Shown: positions 26,626-36,404, counted from the first letter of the stretch. The stretch is 64,000 bases of DNA from JABMNT01 sp048262255 (GCA_048262255.1 JBLXFH010000004.1:62001-126000), one strand, 5' to 3'. Notes: generated from the letters alone by a model not told the origin. Numbers and translations: made by a program.

Positions 26626-27645
26626 CTACAAACGGTAAATGCGCGCTGCCGTATCGTGATAGAGCTTGGCTTTTTCGTCCGCCGAATAGTTGGCCGTCAG
26701 GCGCTTGAAGGAATTCCAGATCACGGTGTAACTGCAACTCACCTGATCGACCGGGAAGTTCGATTCAAACATGCAGCGATCAATGCCGAACTGACCGATG
26801 GTATGGTCGTAGTAGCGCCTTGTCGCTTCCATCAGTTCCTGGCTGGTCGGTGGTTTTGGTTTGTTTTCCCAGCCAAAGCCGTTTGCCACCATGTTGATGC
26901 CGCCCAGCTTGGCAACTATGTTCGGGCATTTCGCGACTTCGTTGATATCCTTGCGCCACTGCTCAAAGACTTCATCGGCTTTCCCGGCATAAGGCCCAAC
27001 GCCCAGCGGCCATCCGAAATGATTGAGGATGAGCGTTGTGTCGGGGCAGGCGCGCGCCAGTTCCACAAGCTCTGGTAATTGCGGATGATAGCATAAAACC
27101 TCGAAGGTTAGATTGCGCTTGCCGAGTTCTGTCAGGCCCGCTTGAAAGGCTTTGTCCAGCATCAGGTGCTGTGGCGGCACAGTGCGTGAAATCGGCGCTG
27201 CGTCACTAGCGTCCCAGGCTACCGCATGTCGGATGCCACGAAAGCGTCCGCCGCCAGCGGCCGTATGTGCGTCCAGAATAGGCCCCACATCGGCGCCCAG
27301 AGTCATGTCGGCCGTCGAAATGATACCGGCGGCGACCCGGCAGGGGCCATACATGCCCGATGCGCTCATGGCGGCAATGCCATTGACGAATTCCGTCTCG
27401 CCGATCACATGCATGGGGCTCGGGTCATTTTCTTTCCACATGGCACCGCATTCGATGAAAACGGTCGAGACGATGTTGTGACCGCTGTTGATGTCTTCCA
27501 GAATATCGGGAAGTAGATAGCGCCAAGTCGAACGCTCATGGCGCTCGTCCCACAAGTGATGGTGCGGATCGCAAATGGGCAACTCCGGCTCTAGAGCTTC
27601 TTCGATGGTGAGTGCCAGCCAGTCCCTGTTTGTTGGATTTGTCAT
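26626..27645 (-). CDS. Amidohydrolase-2 family metal-dependent hydrolase
   Basis: 339 residues from ATG 27645, with GAGG at 5 bases; the frame also has an adjacent ATG at 27648 and a longer extension to 27696. TIM-barrel amidohydrolase: N-terminal metal motif ICDPHHHLW, later LILNHFGWP and the C-terminal MFESNFPVDQ. The family includes lactonases and decarboxylases acting on sugar lactones or aromatic acids; the substrate is not identifiable here. It converges on the DinB gene with a 71-base gap. Confidence 0.9.
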   Translation of the reverse strand: MTNPTNRDWLALTIEEALEPELPICDPHHHLWDERHERSTWRYLLPDILEDINSGHNIVSTVFIECGAMWKENDPSPMHVIGETEFVNGIAAMSASGMYGPCRVAAGIISTADMTLGADVGPILDAHTAAGGGRFRGIRHAVAWDASDAAPISRTVPPQHLMLDKAFQAGLTELGKRNLTFEVLCYHPQLPELVELARACPDTTLILNHFGWPLGVGPYAGKADEVFEQWRKDINEVAKCPNIVAKLGGINMVANGFGWENKPKPPTSQELMEATRRYYDHTIGQFGIDRCMFESNFPVDQVSCSYTVIWNSFKRLTANYSADEKAKLYHDTAARIYRL

Positions 27646-28042
27646 CATGTCCTCATGGGTTGCTATAGAATTATTTGAACGTTGAGCGCGTCGCATTTTG
27701 TCGGCAACGGATCATCAAACACAATTGGAATTTGGGTATTTACCGATCTTGATGAGAAGAAGCCGTCCGTGATTTGTGAGTTTTTCCAACTCTTGGTCCG
27801 ATGGTATCCAAGTCGTGCAAACATGGAAACATTTTTTCTGAACGTCGGGTTGAAAACAAGCAGGCGTTGAATTCACGTAACTGCTTATCCGGATTACATA
27901 ATATGAGGTGAAAAGGCTTCATCATCAGAAAAGTTAAATTTGTACTGAATTTTTTTCTAATTGGATGAAACCCGCGAGGTCGTATCCTTAATAGGTCAAG
28001 GGAGTGAATAAGCAAATACAACAAACAAAACAGGTGGCGATA
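27646..28042. other. 397-base divergent intergenic region
   Basis: Separates the amidohydrolase (leftward) from iorA (rightward) and should hold both promoters. No convincing repeat, RNA or small gene was seen. A GTG frame at 28004 would extend iorA but has its ribosome site too close to be used. Confidence 0.5.
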
Positions 28043-28495
28043 ATGATATCTCTGAAAGTGAATAACGTCGAACAGCGTTTCGACGGCGATCCGGATACGC
28101 CCTTATTGTGGTTTATCCGGGACAACGCAGGCCTGCCGGGCACAAAGTATGGTTGTGGTGCAGGGTTATGCGGGGCCTGTACAGTCCATCTTGATGGAGA
28201 AGCTGTGCGTGGCTGCCAGATAACAGTCGCAGAGGCGCAGGGCAAATCCATAACGACGATTGAAGGCTTGAGCGTGGATGGAAATCATCCCGTCCAAAAG
28301 GCCTGGCGGGAGGTCAATGTGCCGCAATGCGGGTTCTGTCAATCCGGTCAAATCATGCAGGCATCGGCTCTGCTGGCGAAAAATCCCAATCCGTCCGATC
28401 AGGAAATCGAGACGAGTATGAAGGGCAATGTCTGCCGCTGTGGCTGTTATCAACGGATTGTTGCGGCGGTACGTGTCGCGTCGACGGGAGCTTGA
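28043..28495 (+). CDS. iorA: Isoquinoline 1-oxidoreductase alpha subunit-like, [2Fe-2S] protein
   Basis: 150-residue electron-transfer subunit of a xanthine-oxidase-family molybdenum hydroxylase. It has the plant-type [2Fe-2S] motif GCGAGLCGACTVH and the second cluster CGFCQSGQ...CRCGCY. ATG 28043 is used because homologues start at this point. The large Mo subunit follows after 3 bases. The pair hydroxylates N-heterocycles or oxidises aldehydes in different bacteria; the substrate cannot be told from sequence. Confidence 0.92.
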   Translation: MISLKVNNVEQRFDGDPDTPLLWFIRDNAGLPGTKYGCGAGLCGACTVHLDGEAVRGCQITVAEAQGKSITTIEGLSVDGNHPVQKAWREVNVPQCGFCQSGQIMQASALLAKNPNPSDQEIETSMKGNVCRCGCYQRIVAAVRVASTGA

Positions 28496-28498
28496 GCC

Positions 28499-30835
28499 AT
28501 GTTAAAACAGATCGAACAATTTAATGCGTTAACATCCGAACCCGTTGCAACAACCTCAATCATGGAAAACGTCAGCCGCCGCTCTCTGCTGAAAGGCACG
28601 GCGGGGCTGGTGGTGGCCTTGCAGTTCGTGCCACTGACTTCGGCCGGGGCTTATGAGCCTTACCCCCATGGCGGAGAGGGGATGCCACACGGAGTGGTCA
28701 ATGACCCTCATGTTTTTGTTTCCATTGACCCCGATGGTACCGTCACGCTGGTCGCCCACCGTTCCGAAATGGGCACCGGGTCAAGAACCTCGATCCCCAT
28801 GATCATGGCCGACGAGATGGAAGCCGACTGGACGCGGGTCAAGATCGTCCAGGCGCCGGGGGATGAGCCTAAATACGGCAATCAGGATACGGATGGATCC
28901 CGCAGTTTGCGTCATCACATCCAGCCAGCCCGAGATATTGGTGCTGCCGTCCGGCAAATGCTTGAGCAGGCGGCCGCGCAGGAGTGGGGTGTTTCCATCG
29001 ACGATGTCGAGGCGATCAATCACGAAGTTGTTCACAAGTCTCTCGACAAACGGCTGGGGTATGGAGACCTGGCGCAGGCCGCCATGGACATGCCGACGCC
29101 GGCCCGCGACAATCTTGTTTATAAGGATGAGCGCTCATTCCGCTATATCGGCAAGGGTAATATTCCGATCACGGATCTGCACGACATCACCACCGGCAAG
29201 GCCGTGTATGGGGCGGATGTCAGTCTGCCCGGCATGAAATATGCGGTCATCGCCCGCCCGCCCGTTGTCAATGGCACCGTCAAGTCGGTAGACGACAGTG
29301 CCGCCAGAAAAGTCAAAGGGGTCGAGCGCATCGAGCAACTCGCCGGTAGCACCATGCCCGCCAAATTTGCCCCGAAAGGCGGTATTGCCGTGATTGCCAA
29401 CAGCACCTGGGCCGCAATGAAAGGGCGGGAAGCTTTAAAGGTCGAATGGAACAGCGGGCCCAACGGCAGCTACAACACAGCCGACTATCACAAGGCTTTG
29501 AGCAAATCGGCTGCCGCACCGGGCAAGGTTGTGCGCAATCAGGGAGACCCGGAGGGTGCCCTGAAGGGCGCTGCGAGGGTGTTCACACGTGAGTACTATC
29601 AGCCCCATATGGCGCATTCGGCAATGGAGCCGCCGGTGGCCATAGCCGATGTGAAAAACGGCAAATGTGAAGTCTGGGCCTGTGTTCAGAGCCCTTACGG
29701 CACCCGTGTTGATGTGGCGAATGCTCTGGGCATGAAAGAGGACGATGTGACCATTAACGTGACCCTTCTGGGAGGCGGGTTTGGTCGCAAGTCGAAATGT
29801 GACTTTGCCATTGAAGCTGCACTTTTGTCTCAAAAGATAGGGGCGCCGGTGCGTGTTCAATGGACCCGCGAGGATGATCTGCGCGATGGGTTCTTCCACA
29901 CCACATCCGTTGAGCGGATTGAGATCGGATTGGATGGCGACAACAAACCCGTGGCCTGGCGGCATCGCAGTGCGGCACCCTCATTTCTCGCACTATTTGC
30001 CGAAGATAAGGGCTATATGCATCCCATCGAAGTGGGTATGGGGTTGGCCGATATGCCTTATGAAATCGCCAATATCCGTTGCGAGGATTGCGAAGCCAAG
30101 GCCCATACCCGGGTCGGCTGGTATCGGTCCGTCTCGAATGTGCCACGTGCTTTTGCCGTGCAGTCGATCACCGCAGAACTGGCCCATGAACTGGGCCGCG
30201 ACCAGAAGGACTTTCTTCTGGAAATGATCGGCCAACCGAGAATCATTGACCGTTTTCAGGCGGGCGTATCAAGTGATTTCTGGAACTATGGCGAACCTTA
30301 TGACGAGTTCCCGAACGACACAGGGCGCTTGCGTCATGTGGTCGAACTTGCCGCCGAGAAGGCCGGATGGGGCAAGACCCTGCCGCAGGGCGAAGGGCTC
30401 GGAATTGCTGTCCACCGGAGCTTTGTCTCTTACGTTGCCATGGTCGTTCATGCGAAAGTTGACAGAGACGGTAAGGTCACTGTGCCTGAAACCCACGTTG
30501 CCGTCGATTGTGGTTATGTGGCCAATCCAGAACGGGTCCGTTCACAAATCCAGGGGGCCTGTGTGTTTGGCATGACGGCCGCCATGCATAGCGGCATCAC
30601 CTTTGAAAACGGGGCTGTCGCGGAAAGCAATTTCCATGATTATGAAATGATCCGGTCCAATGACTATCCGCAGACCGTTCATTCCCACATTGTCCCCCAC
30701 GGTTTTGCAACCCATGCAACCGGTGTTGGCGAACCGGGCGTTCCCCCATTTCTGCCCGCTTTGACAAACGCCATCTTCAATGCCACGGGGAAAAGGATCC
30801 GTGATTTGCCGGTTGGTGATCAACTCAAGGCCTGA
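28499..30835 (+). CDS. iorB: Isoquinoline 1-oxidoreductase beta subunit-like, molybdenum subunit
   Basis: 778 residues with a Tat signal (SRRSLLKGTAGLVVAL at about 26-41), so the enzyme is exported folded with its IorA partner by hitchhiking. Aldehyde-oxidase-type Mo-binding domains follow, with GGGFGRKSKCDF and a C-terminal GVGEPGVPPFLPALTNA containing the expected catalytic Glu. The family uses the cytosine dinucleotide form of the molybdenum cofactor. No heme or cytochrome subunit for electron transfer is adjacent. A strong terminator follows the gene. Confidence 0.93.
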   Translation: MLKQIEQFNALTSEPVATTSIMENVSRRSLLKGTAGLVVALQFVPLTSAGAYEPYPHGGEGMPHGVVNDPHVFVSIDPDGTVTLVAHRSEMGTGSRTSIPMIMADEMEADWTRVKIVQAPGDEPKYGNQDTDGSRSLRHHIQPARDIGAAVRQMLEQAAAQEWGVSIDDVEAINHEVVHKSLDKRLGYGDLAQAAMDMPTPARDNLVYKDERSFRYIGKGNIPITDLHDITTGKAVYGADVSLPGMKYAVIARPPVVNGTVKSVDDSAARKVKGVERIEQLAGSTMPAKFAPKGGIAVIANSTWAAMKGREALKVEWNSGPNGSYNTADYHKALSKSAAAPGKVVRNQGDPEGALKGAARVFTREYYQPHMAHSAMEPPVAIADVKNGKCEVWACVQSPYGTRVDVANALGMKEDDVTINVTLLGGGFGRKSKCDFAIEAALLSQKIGAPVRVQWTREDDLRDGFFHTTSVERIEIGLDGDNKPVAWRHRSAAPSFLALFAEDKGYMHPIEVGMGLADMPYEIANIRCEDCEAKAHTRVGWYRSVSNVPRAFAVQSITAELAHELGRDQKDFLLEMIGQPRIIDRFQAGVSSDFWNYGEPYDEFPNDTGRLRHVVELAAEKAGWGKTLPQGEGLGIAVHRSFVSYVAMVVHAKVDRDGKVTVPETHVAVDCGYVANPERVRSQIQGACVFGMTAAMHSGITFENGAVAESNFHDYEMIRSNDYPQTVHSHIVPHGFATHATGVGEPGVPPFLPALTNAIFNATGKRIRDLPVGDQLKA

Positions 30836-30845
30836 GGCCTGATAT

Positions 30846-30881
30846 GCCGGCGGAGGTCCCATTGCTCCGCCGGCTTTTTTT
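30846..30881 (+). terminator. Rho-independent terminator after iorAB
   Basis: Perfect 10-bp stem GCCGGCGGAG / CTCCGCCGGC with a 9-base loop, followed by seven T residues. It lies 10 bases after the iorB stop. Confidence 0.93.
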
Positions 30882-30995
30882 CCGCACTGTAAACGAAGAG
30901 ATTGCGCGCTGCTTTATGCTGTGTTGATGTGGCCTTTATATCTGGATGTGCCTATATAAGGGGCCTGATTGATTAACCCGGTTTGAAGATTCCAT

Positions 30996-32018
30996 ATGAA
31001 ATTCGGTACGGTAAACAGAGAAGAGGCGGAAGGCTGTGTGTTGGCGCATTCTGTCCGGCTTGACCTGGGTGTTCTGAAAAAAGGCACGGTCCTGACCCCT
31101 GAAATGATCGCACGACTGCGCAGCAACGGGGTGGATGCGGTTATGGCGGCGCATATGGAACCGGGTGATGTGCCGGAGGATGAGGCGGCCCGGCGGATTG
31201 CGGCGGCCATTGCCGGCAACAACATCCGCATAGCTGATGCCTTTACCGGGCGGGCCAATATATATGCTGAACTTGCGGGCGTTTTTGTCGCCAGCGAACA
31301 GGACATACAAAATCTGAACCGCATTGATGAAACCATGACCATCTCCACCCTGAGACCTTTTTCACGGGTTAATCAGGGGCAAATGGTGGCGACCGTTAAA
31401 ATCATTCCCTTTGCGGTGTCTGAACAAAAACTTTTGGAACTTGAAGATATGGCGCGGACCCAGATGGCCGGTATATCCGTCGCCGCCTTTCGTCCGCTTA
31501 ACGTCGCTTTGATTATCACCCGTTTTGCCGGAGACCGGGATAGCGTGATTGAAAAAAGGCGAGCAGCCATTGCCGAGCGGCTCAATAGTCTGGACGGGCA
31601 TTTGAAAAATGTGCGTATCTGCGACCATCAGCAAGAAGTGGTTTCTGCGGCCATTCAGGAATCTCTGGCGCAGGGATGTGATCTGGTTCTGGTGTTCGGT
31701 GCGTCGGCAATCGTTGACCGGGCCGATGTGATTCCGGCGGCCCTGGTGAAAGCCGGCGGCGAAATCCGTCATTTGGGTATGCCGGTTGATCCGGGTAACT
31801 TGCTGCTCTATGGCGAGGCATCCGAAACACCGGTTGTCGGCGTGCCCAGTTGCGCCGCTTCGATCAAGGAAAACGGGTTTGACTGGGTGTTGGAACGGAT
31901 CTTTGCGGGGCTGCCGCTGGATCGGGAGGCGTTTGTTGCCATGGCCACTGGCGGCTTGCTCATGGAAATTTCGACCCGGCCGCAGCCGCGCGAGAAAAAG
32001 CCGGGTTCCGGGGCCTGA
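30996..32018 (+). CDS. Molybdopterin-binding (MoaB/Mog-like) protein
   Basis: 340 residues. The middle and C-terminal part is a MoCF/Mog-type domain (DLVLVFGASAIVDRADVIPAALVKAGGE, then GMPVDPGNLLLYGE). In many Alphaproteobacteria this unit is fused to a MocA-like nucleotidyltransferase; here it stops right at the junction sequence MATGGLLMEISTRPQPR, so the transferase half is absent. It lies just after iorAB and probably helps supply or insert the cofactor for that enzyme (inference). It has its own promoter region after the iorB terminator. Confidence 0.83.
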   Translation: MKFGTVNREEAEGCVLAHSVRLDLGVLKKGTVLTPEMIARLRSNGVDAVMAAHMEPGDVPEDEAARRIAAAIAGNNIRIADAFTGRANIYAELAGVFVASEQDIQNLNRIDETMTISTLRPFSRVNQGQMVATVKIIPFAVSEQKLLELEDMARTQMAGISVAAFRPLNVALIITRFAGDRDSVIEKRRAAIAERLNSLDGHLKNVRICDHQQEVVSAAIQESLAQGCDLVLVFGASAIVDRADVIPAALVKAGGEIRHLGMPVDPGNLLLYGEASETPVVGVPSCAASIKENGFDWVLERIFAGLPLDREAFVAMATGGLLMEISTRPQPREKKPGSGA

Positions 32019-32027
32019 TTTTTTCGA

Positions 32028-33038
32028 TCATGCCAGTTTCACCAACTGCTTTCCGATGTTCAGGCCCTGCAGCATGCCGATAAAGGCCTCCGGCGCATTA
32101 ATAATCCCTTCGGCAATGGTTTCGCGGTAAACAAACTGCCCGGACTGAATGAGCCTCTCCAGTTCGGCGCGGGCTTCCGGCCATTTGTCGCGATGGGCGC
32201 TGATGACAAACCCTTCCAGCCGTAGCGACTTATCGAAAATCAGATGTGTGTTAACCACGCCATAAGGGTTACCTGCGTTGTTGTATTGCGACAACACGCC
32301 GCAGACGGGAATGCGCCCGCCTTTGTTCATGTGCGGCAGCGCCGTATCCAGAATTTCGCCTCCCACATTGTCAAAATACACATCAAAGCCTCCCGGTGCG
32401 GCGGTTGCCAGCTGTTCAGAAAGATGGTCCGCCTTATAGTCACAACAGGAATCGAAGCCGAATTCTTCAGTAACCGTCTGGCATTTCTCGGGCCCACCGG
32501 CGATGCCTACCACATGGCAGCCCATGGCTTTGGCAATTTGCCCGGCAGCGCTGCCGACCGAGCCAGCGGCAGCGGAAATAAGCACCGTTTCGCCCGGGGC
32601 AAGTCCGGCGATGACTTTCAAGCCAAGCCATGCGGTCACGCCCGTTGAGCCGCAGGCCCCCAGATAGGCCGAAAGCGGGATGCCGGCTTTCGGGGCCAGT
32701 TTGAAGTCGAGGTTTGCACCATCGGATATGGCGTGCGTCTGCCAGCCCAATCGGCCAACCACATGATCCCCCGGCTGGTATTCCGGATTTTTGCTTTCCA
32801 CGACTTCCCCCAGGATACGGCCCACCATCAGATCGCCGGGGGACAGGGACGTGCCACTGTACGTCCAGCCGCCACCCATCATCATCCGCATATAGGGATC
32901 GAGAGAGAGATAAAGGTTGCGGATCAGAAACTGGTTTTCAGCAATCTCCGGAAGCTCGGTTTCAACGATCCGGAAATCATCGGTTTGGGGCAGTCCGTGG
33001 GGTTCACGGTGAAACAGAACCTGGGTATTTTGGGTCAT
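32028..33038 (-). CDS. NADP-dependent MDR-family oxidoreductase (zinc-free)
   Basis: 336 residues of the CurA/leukotriene B4 dehydrogenase-like branch of the medium-chain reductases: YLSLDPYMRMMM near residue 45, the nucleotide-binding AAAGSVGSAAGQIAKAMGCHVVGIAGG and the C-terminal IINAPEAFIGMLQGLNIGKQLVKL. No zinc-ligand cysteines. Expected to reduce alpha,beta-unsaturated carbonyls. GGAAG precedes ATG 33038. It converges on the Mo-binding protein gene with a 9-base gap. Confidence 0.92.
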   Translation of the reverse strand: MTQNTQVLFHREPHGLPQTDDFRIVETELPEIAENQFLIRNLYLSLDPYMRMMMGGGWTYSGTSLSPGDLMVGRILGEVVESKNPEYQPGDHVVGRLGWQTHAISDGANLDFKLAPKAGIPLSAYLGACGSTGVTAWLGLKVIAGLAPGETVLISAAAGSVGSAAGQIAKAMGCHVVGIAGGPEKCQTVTEEFGFDSCCDYKADHLSEQLATAAPGGFDVYFDNVGGEILDTALPHMNKGGRIPVCGVLSQYNNAGNPYGVVNTHLIFDKSLRLEGFVISAHRDKWPEARAELERLIQSGQFVYRETIAEGIINAPEAFIGMLQGLNIGKQLVKLA

Positions 33039-33254
33039 TCGTCTTCCTGTTTATGTGGTCGTTTATTGGCTTCATTTGGGTGATGGTAATCTCAGTGTTG
33101 CGGTCTTGTCACGCGAACTCGAGAAAATACAAAGTGCTGAATGCATATTATCAATTTGTCCTGCATCCGATAATGAGGCACACTGCGCTCCGCAGGCGGG
33201 AGAGCTTTCGATTTTCCCGCAATCTCAATTCATCACGGATAAAAAGAGGCTATC

Positions 33255-34226
33255 ATGGAGTACAATTGGCTGGGGAAAACCGGCGTTCGGGTATCGCAAT
33301 TATGCTTTGGCACCATGTCTTTCGGTGGCGATGCTGACGCGGCGGAGTCTGCAAAAATGTATGGGGCCTGTCGCGACAAGGGCATTAACTTTTTCGATTG
33401 CGCCAATGGGTACAGCCGGGGCAAGGCGGAACAAATCCTGGGTCAGCTGATGGCCAGCGAGCGCGATGAGCTGATTATCACGTCGAAATGTTTTGTCCCC
33501 ATGGGTGATGATGTGAATGCACGTGGTGGTAACCGCCGCCACATCGCACAGGCCGTCGAGGCCAGCCTGAAACGTCTGGGGACGGATCGGCTGGATGTGC
33601 TGTTCATGCACCGCTGGGATACCCAGACGCCGCTTGAGGAAACCATGCGGGCGCTGGAAAATCTGGTGGCGCAAGGCAAGGTTCTCTATCTGGGCGCCAG
33701 CAATTACGCCGCCTGGCAAATTTCGAAAGGGCTTGGCATTGCCGAACGCATGGGCTGGCCTCGGTTCGATGTGATCCAGCCCATGTACAGCATGGTCAAA
33801 CGCCAGGTCGAGGCGGAAATTCTGCCGCTGGCTGAAGCCGAAAATTTGGGGGTAATTACCTACAGCCCGGTCGGTGGCGGATTGCTCAGCGGTAAATATT
33901 CAATGGACAGCCGTCCCGATGGGGGGCGTCTGATGAGCAATAAGGAATATACGGCGCGCTACGGCGAAGACTGGGTCTTCGAGACAGCGGGTAAATTCAC
34001 AGAACTGGCGAAGGCCAAAGGTGTGCATCCCGTATCGCTGGCTGTGGCCTGGGTTGCGGCCCACCCGGCTGTGACCTGCCCGATCGTTGGTGCTCGAAAC
34101 CTCGAGCAATTACAGCCGTCATTGGATTCGACCAATATTGATATGACGCCTGAATTGCGCACCGAAATTTCGGCTTTGGGCCGCACCCCACCGCCGGCAA
34201 CGGACCGCCTCGAAGAGCAGGGGTGA
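33255..34226 (+). CDS. Aldo/keto reductase
   Basis: 323-residue TIM-barrel NADPH-dependent reductase with the tetrad segments FFDCANGYSRGKAE (catalytic Tyr), LIITSKC and VLFMHRWD (His), and the cofactor tail GARNLEQLQPSL. AGAGG precedes the ATG. It converges on the LysR gene with only two bases between stops. Substrate unknown; an adjacent unsaturated-carbonyl reductase suggests carbonyl detoxification or catabolism. Confidence 0.94.
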   Translation: MEYNWLGKTGVRVSQLCFGTMSFGGDADAAESAKMYGACRDKGINFFDCANGYSRGKAEQILGQLMASERDELIITSKCFVPMGDDVNARGGNRRHIAQAVEASLKRLGTDRLDVLFMHRWDTQTPLEETMRALENLVAQGKVLYLGASNYAAWQISKGLGIAERMGWPRFDVIQPMYSMVKRQVEAEILPLAEAENLGVITYSPVGGGLLSGKYSMDSRPDGGRLMSNKEYTARYGEDWVFETAGKFTELAKAKGVHPVSLAVAWVAAHPAVTCPIVGARNLEQLQPSLDSTNIDMTPELRTEISALGRTPPPATDRLEEQG

Positions 34227-34228
34227 TT

Positions 34229-35188
34229 TCAACCAGCCGGGTTCAGCGGCGGCGGCAGTTCCTTGTACATGTTTTGGGAATGCGCTTCGATGGCGGCAGT
34301 GATGGCACTGCGGCAGACATCGGCAAACACGTCGGTTTTTTTCGGGCGCGGCGTTTCCTTTGGAGAAACAAGACTGAGGTAAGCGTCGTCAACGGTATCT
34401 GAGAGCGGGCGGCGGACGATCACGTCGCCGCTATAGCTGCGCTGGCTCATAATCGGCAGCATGGCGAAGGAATAACCCAGATTCATGCCGACCATGCTAC
34501 GGACAAGCTCAAGGGATTTGGCACGGAATCTTACGTCGGGCTGGATGCCGCGCTGGCGGAAGGAATTCTGGTAATATTCCCGAATACCCGGAATATCGAG
34601 CATGATGAACGGCGACGTTGAGAGATCTTTCAGGGAAACCGTCTTTCGGCTGGCCAAGGGATGATCCTTGGATATGAGGACATGCGGTTTGACGGGCAGG
34701 ATTTTTTCCAGTTGCACCGTACTGTCATCAAACATGTCGTAGGTGATGGCGATATCGGCAATGCCTTCCTTGACCGTATTAACCACATCAATCAGCGAGC
34801 CCTCGTGCAGGCGGACGCTTAACAACGGGTAGTCTTTTGCAAGCTGGCTGATGACGGAAGGCAGGACGTAGGGTGCGATGACGTGATAGCAGGCAACCTG
34901 AATTTCACCAACCAGGTGTTCGCCAAACCCCTGAACCTCGTTGCGAAACGTGCCTGCTTCATCCAGCAACTTTTGCGCCCGGTTGACAAAATTGCGCCCT
35001 GTTGGCGTCAGAGACAGTCCTTTTGCCCGGTTGCGGACAAACAGTTTGTAACCAAAGGCCTCTTCCATGCCGCTGATGGCGGCGCTAATTGCTGGCTGTG
35101 AAATCCCGATCTCGGCTGAAGCATCGGTAATGCTTCCACACTTGGCGACGGCGATCACATAAGACAAGTGCGCAAGATTAAGATGCAT
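34229..35188 (-). CDS. LysR-family transcriptional regulator
   Basis: 319 residues: N-terminal winged helix (about 1-60, SLTDASAEIGISQPAISAAISGMEEAFG-like region) and a periplasmic-binding-like effector domain (about 90-300). ATG 35188 has GAGGAA upstream. It is divergent from the DUF1638 gene across 171 bases, the usual arrangement for a regulator of the divergent operon, so the DUF1638-metF operon is the best candidate target. Confidence 0.93.
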   Translation of the reverse strand: MHLNLAHLSYVIAVAKCGSITDASAEIGISQPAISAAISGMEEAFGYKLFVRNRAKGLSLTPTGRNFVNRAQKLLDEAGTFRNEVQGFGEHLVGEIQVACYHVIAPYVLPSVISQLAKDYPLLSVRLHEGSLIDVVNTVKEGIADIAITYDMFDDSTVQLEKILPVKPHVLISKDHPLASRKTVSLKDLSTSPFIMLDIPGIREYYQNSFRQRGIQPDVRFRAKSLELVRSMVGMNLGYSFAMLPIMSQRSYSGDVIVRRPLSDTVDDAYLSLVSPKETPRPKKTDVFADVCRSAITAAIEAHSQNMYKELPPPLNPAG

Positions 35189-35359
35189 GATCTTCCTCAG
35201 AAAAACAAAATTGAATTTAAATTATAATCTATTTCGTCGTATCTGGCTAAACACAAATCCCAAAATGTTCCGGATTAAAAATGCAAAGTTCCGATTGCGG
35301 AAACGTCCGCTTTGGCTTTACCCTGAATGTCCGGCGCCTTCTGACCAAGGAAGAAGTAA

Positions 35360-35959
35360 ATGATTGGGCACACGAACAAGGAAACGGTTCTGGTCATTGC
35401 CTGCGGCGCTCTGGCCAATGAGATTCTTGCCTTGAAGGAAATCAACGGACTTGCCCATATCACGCTGGACTGCCTGCCAGCCAGCTATCACAACACACCG
35501 GACCTAATTCCCGATGTGTTGCGCCGTAAAATTCACGAAAGCCGCGGAAATTATGACAAGGTCTTTGTCGGCTATGGCGATTGTGGCACAGGTGGAATAA
35601 TCGACAGAATGTTGGAGAAAGAAGGGGTTGAGCGCATTGGCGGGGCCCATTGTTATGCCTTCTTTGCCGGTCTTGATGCGTTTGAAGCGTTGCATGACGA
35701 GGAACCCGGGACTTTTTATCTGACCGACTTTCTGGTTCGCCATTTTGATAGCCTGGTCATCAAGGGGATGGGGATTGACCGATACCCGGAGCTTCGAGAT
35801 ATGTATTTCGCCAATTATACGCGGCTGGTCTATCTGGCACAAACCGATGACCCGGAACTGACGGGGCAGGCCGAGCACGCCGCCCAGCAATTGGAGCTTG
35901 CATTCGTCCGGCGGTTTACGGGTTATGGCGATTTGGGTATGGCCATGCAGGCGCTCTAG
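35360..35959 (+). CDS. DUF1638 protein
   Basis: 199 residues matching DUF1638 over full length: VLVIACGALANEILAL, a Cys-containing LDCLPASYHNTPDLIP, YGDCGTGGIIDRML and GGAHCYAFFAGLDAF. The conserved Cys/His residues suggest metal or corrinoid binding. In other bacteria this family sits beside corrinoid methyltransferases and folate genes. AAGGAAGA precedes the start. It opens the folate-related operon here. Confidence 0.88.
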   Translation: MIGHTNKETVLVIACGALANEILALKEINGLAHITLDCLPASYHNTPDLIPDVLRRKIHESRGNYDKVFVGYGDCGTGGIIDRMLEKEGVERIGGAHCYAFFAGLDAFEALHDEEPGTFYLTDFLVRHFDSLVIKGMGIDRYPELRDMYFANYTRLVYLAQTDDPELTGQAEHAAQQLELAFVRRFTGYGDLGMAMQAL

Positions 35960-36101
35960 AGACTACGCGGTCTTCGATATTGGAACAACCAGTGTCGGAG
36001 GCAGGCTACCAAGCCACGTCATAAATGAGAAACTGCGGAAAGCGAAGGTCCCGTTTGATGGGCATGAACGCATATATGCAAGTTTGAGGATGGAGACCGG
36101 C

Positions 36102-36404
36102 ATGGCGAAAAGGATTGATGTTTATTGGCGCGATATTCCGGCGCAGGTGATCATAAAAGCCGGTCGGGTTTCAGCCAAAAGGCAGCTTTCGGATCGTTTT
36201 CAGGAAGCCATTGATCGGGCCGCCATGCGTTCGAAGCTGCATGGGACGGATGCCTATCTGGAAGAGTGGCGACGCACTGATCCGGTTGATTGCGGGGATG
36301 CTCAGGAGGCGGAAGCCGACAGGGCAGCAGCGGAACTGGAAGCCCGGTTCAGCGACGCGCAGTTGGATGGACTGGTTCGTAACGGAGGTTTTACCGTTGT
36401 CTGA
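36102..36404 (+). CDS. Small Virulence_fact-family protein
   Basis: 100 residues from ATG 36102 (GGAG at 6 bases). The start MAKRIDVYWRDIPAQVIIKAG and KRQLSDRFQEAIDRAAMR are typical of the conserved small protein labelled virulence factor (PF13769-type), found in Alphaproteobacteria next to MTHFR C-terminal and MetF genes. Its function is unknown and the virulence label is not informative. It overlaps the next gene by 8 bases. Confidence 0.85.
   Translation: MAKRIDVYWRDIPAQVIIKAGRVSAKRQLSDRFQEAIDRAAMRSKLHGTDAYLEEWRRTDPVDCGDAQEAEADRAAAELEARFSDAQLDGLVRNGGFTVV

Noticed and set aside
26551..27078. 175-codon plus-strand frame after the DinB gene
   Set aside because: It is antisense to the amidohydrolase and has no family features.
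28004..28042. Upstream GTG start for iorA
   Set aside because: AGGGA is only 0-1 bases from the GTG, and homologues begin at 28043.
35898..36101. Frame upstream of the Virulence_fact gene containing VFDIGTTSVGG, reminiscent of an ASKHA ATPase
   Set aside because: Codons are unlike the local genes (many rare ones), there is no ribosome site, and the real start at 36102 has GGAG at good spacing. The motif is too short to support a gene remnant.
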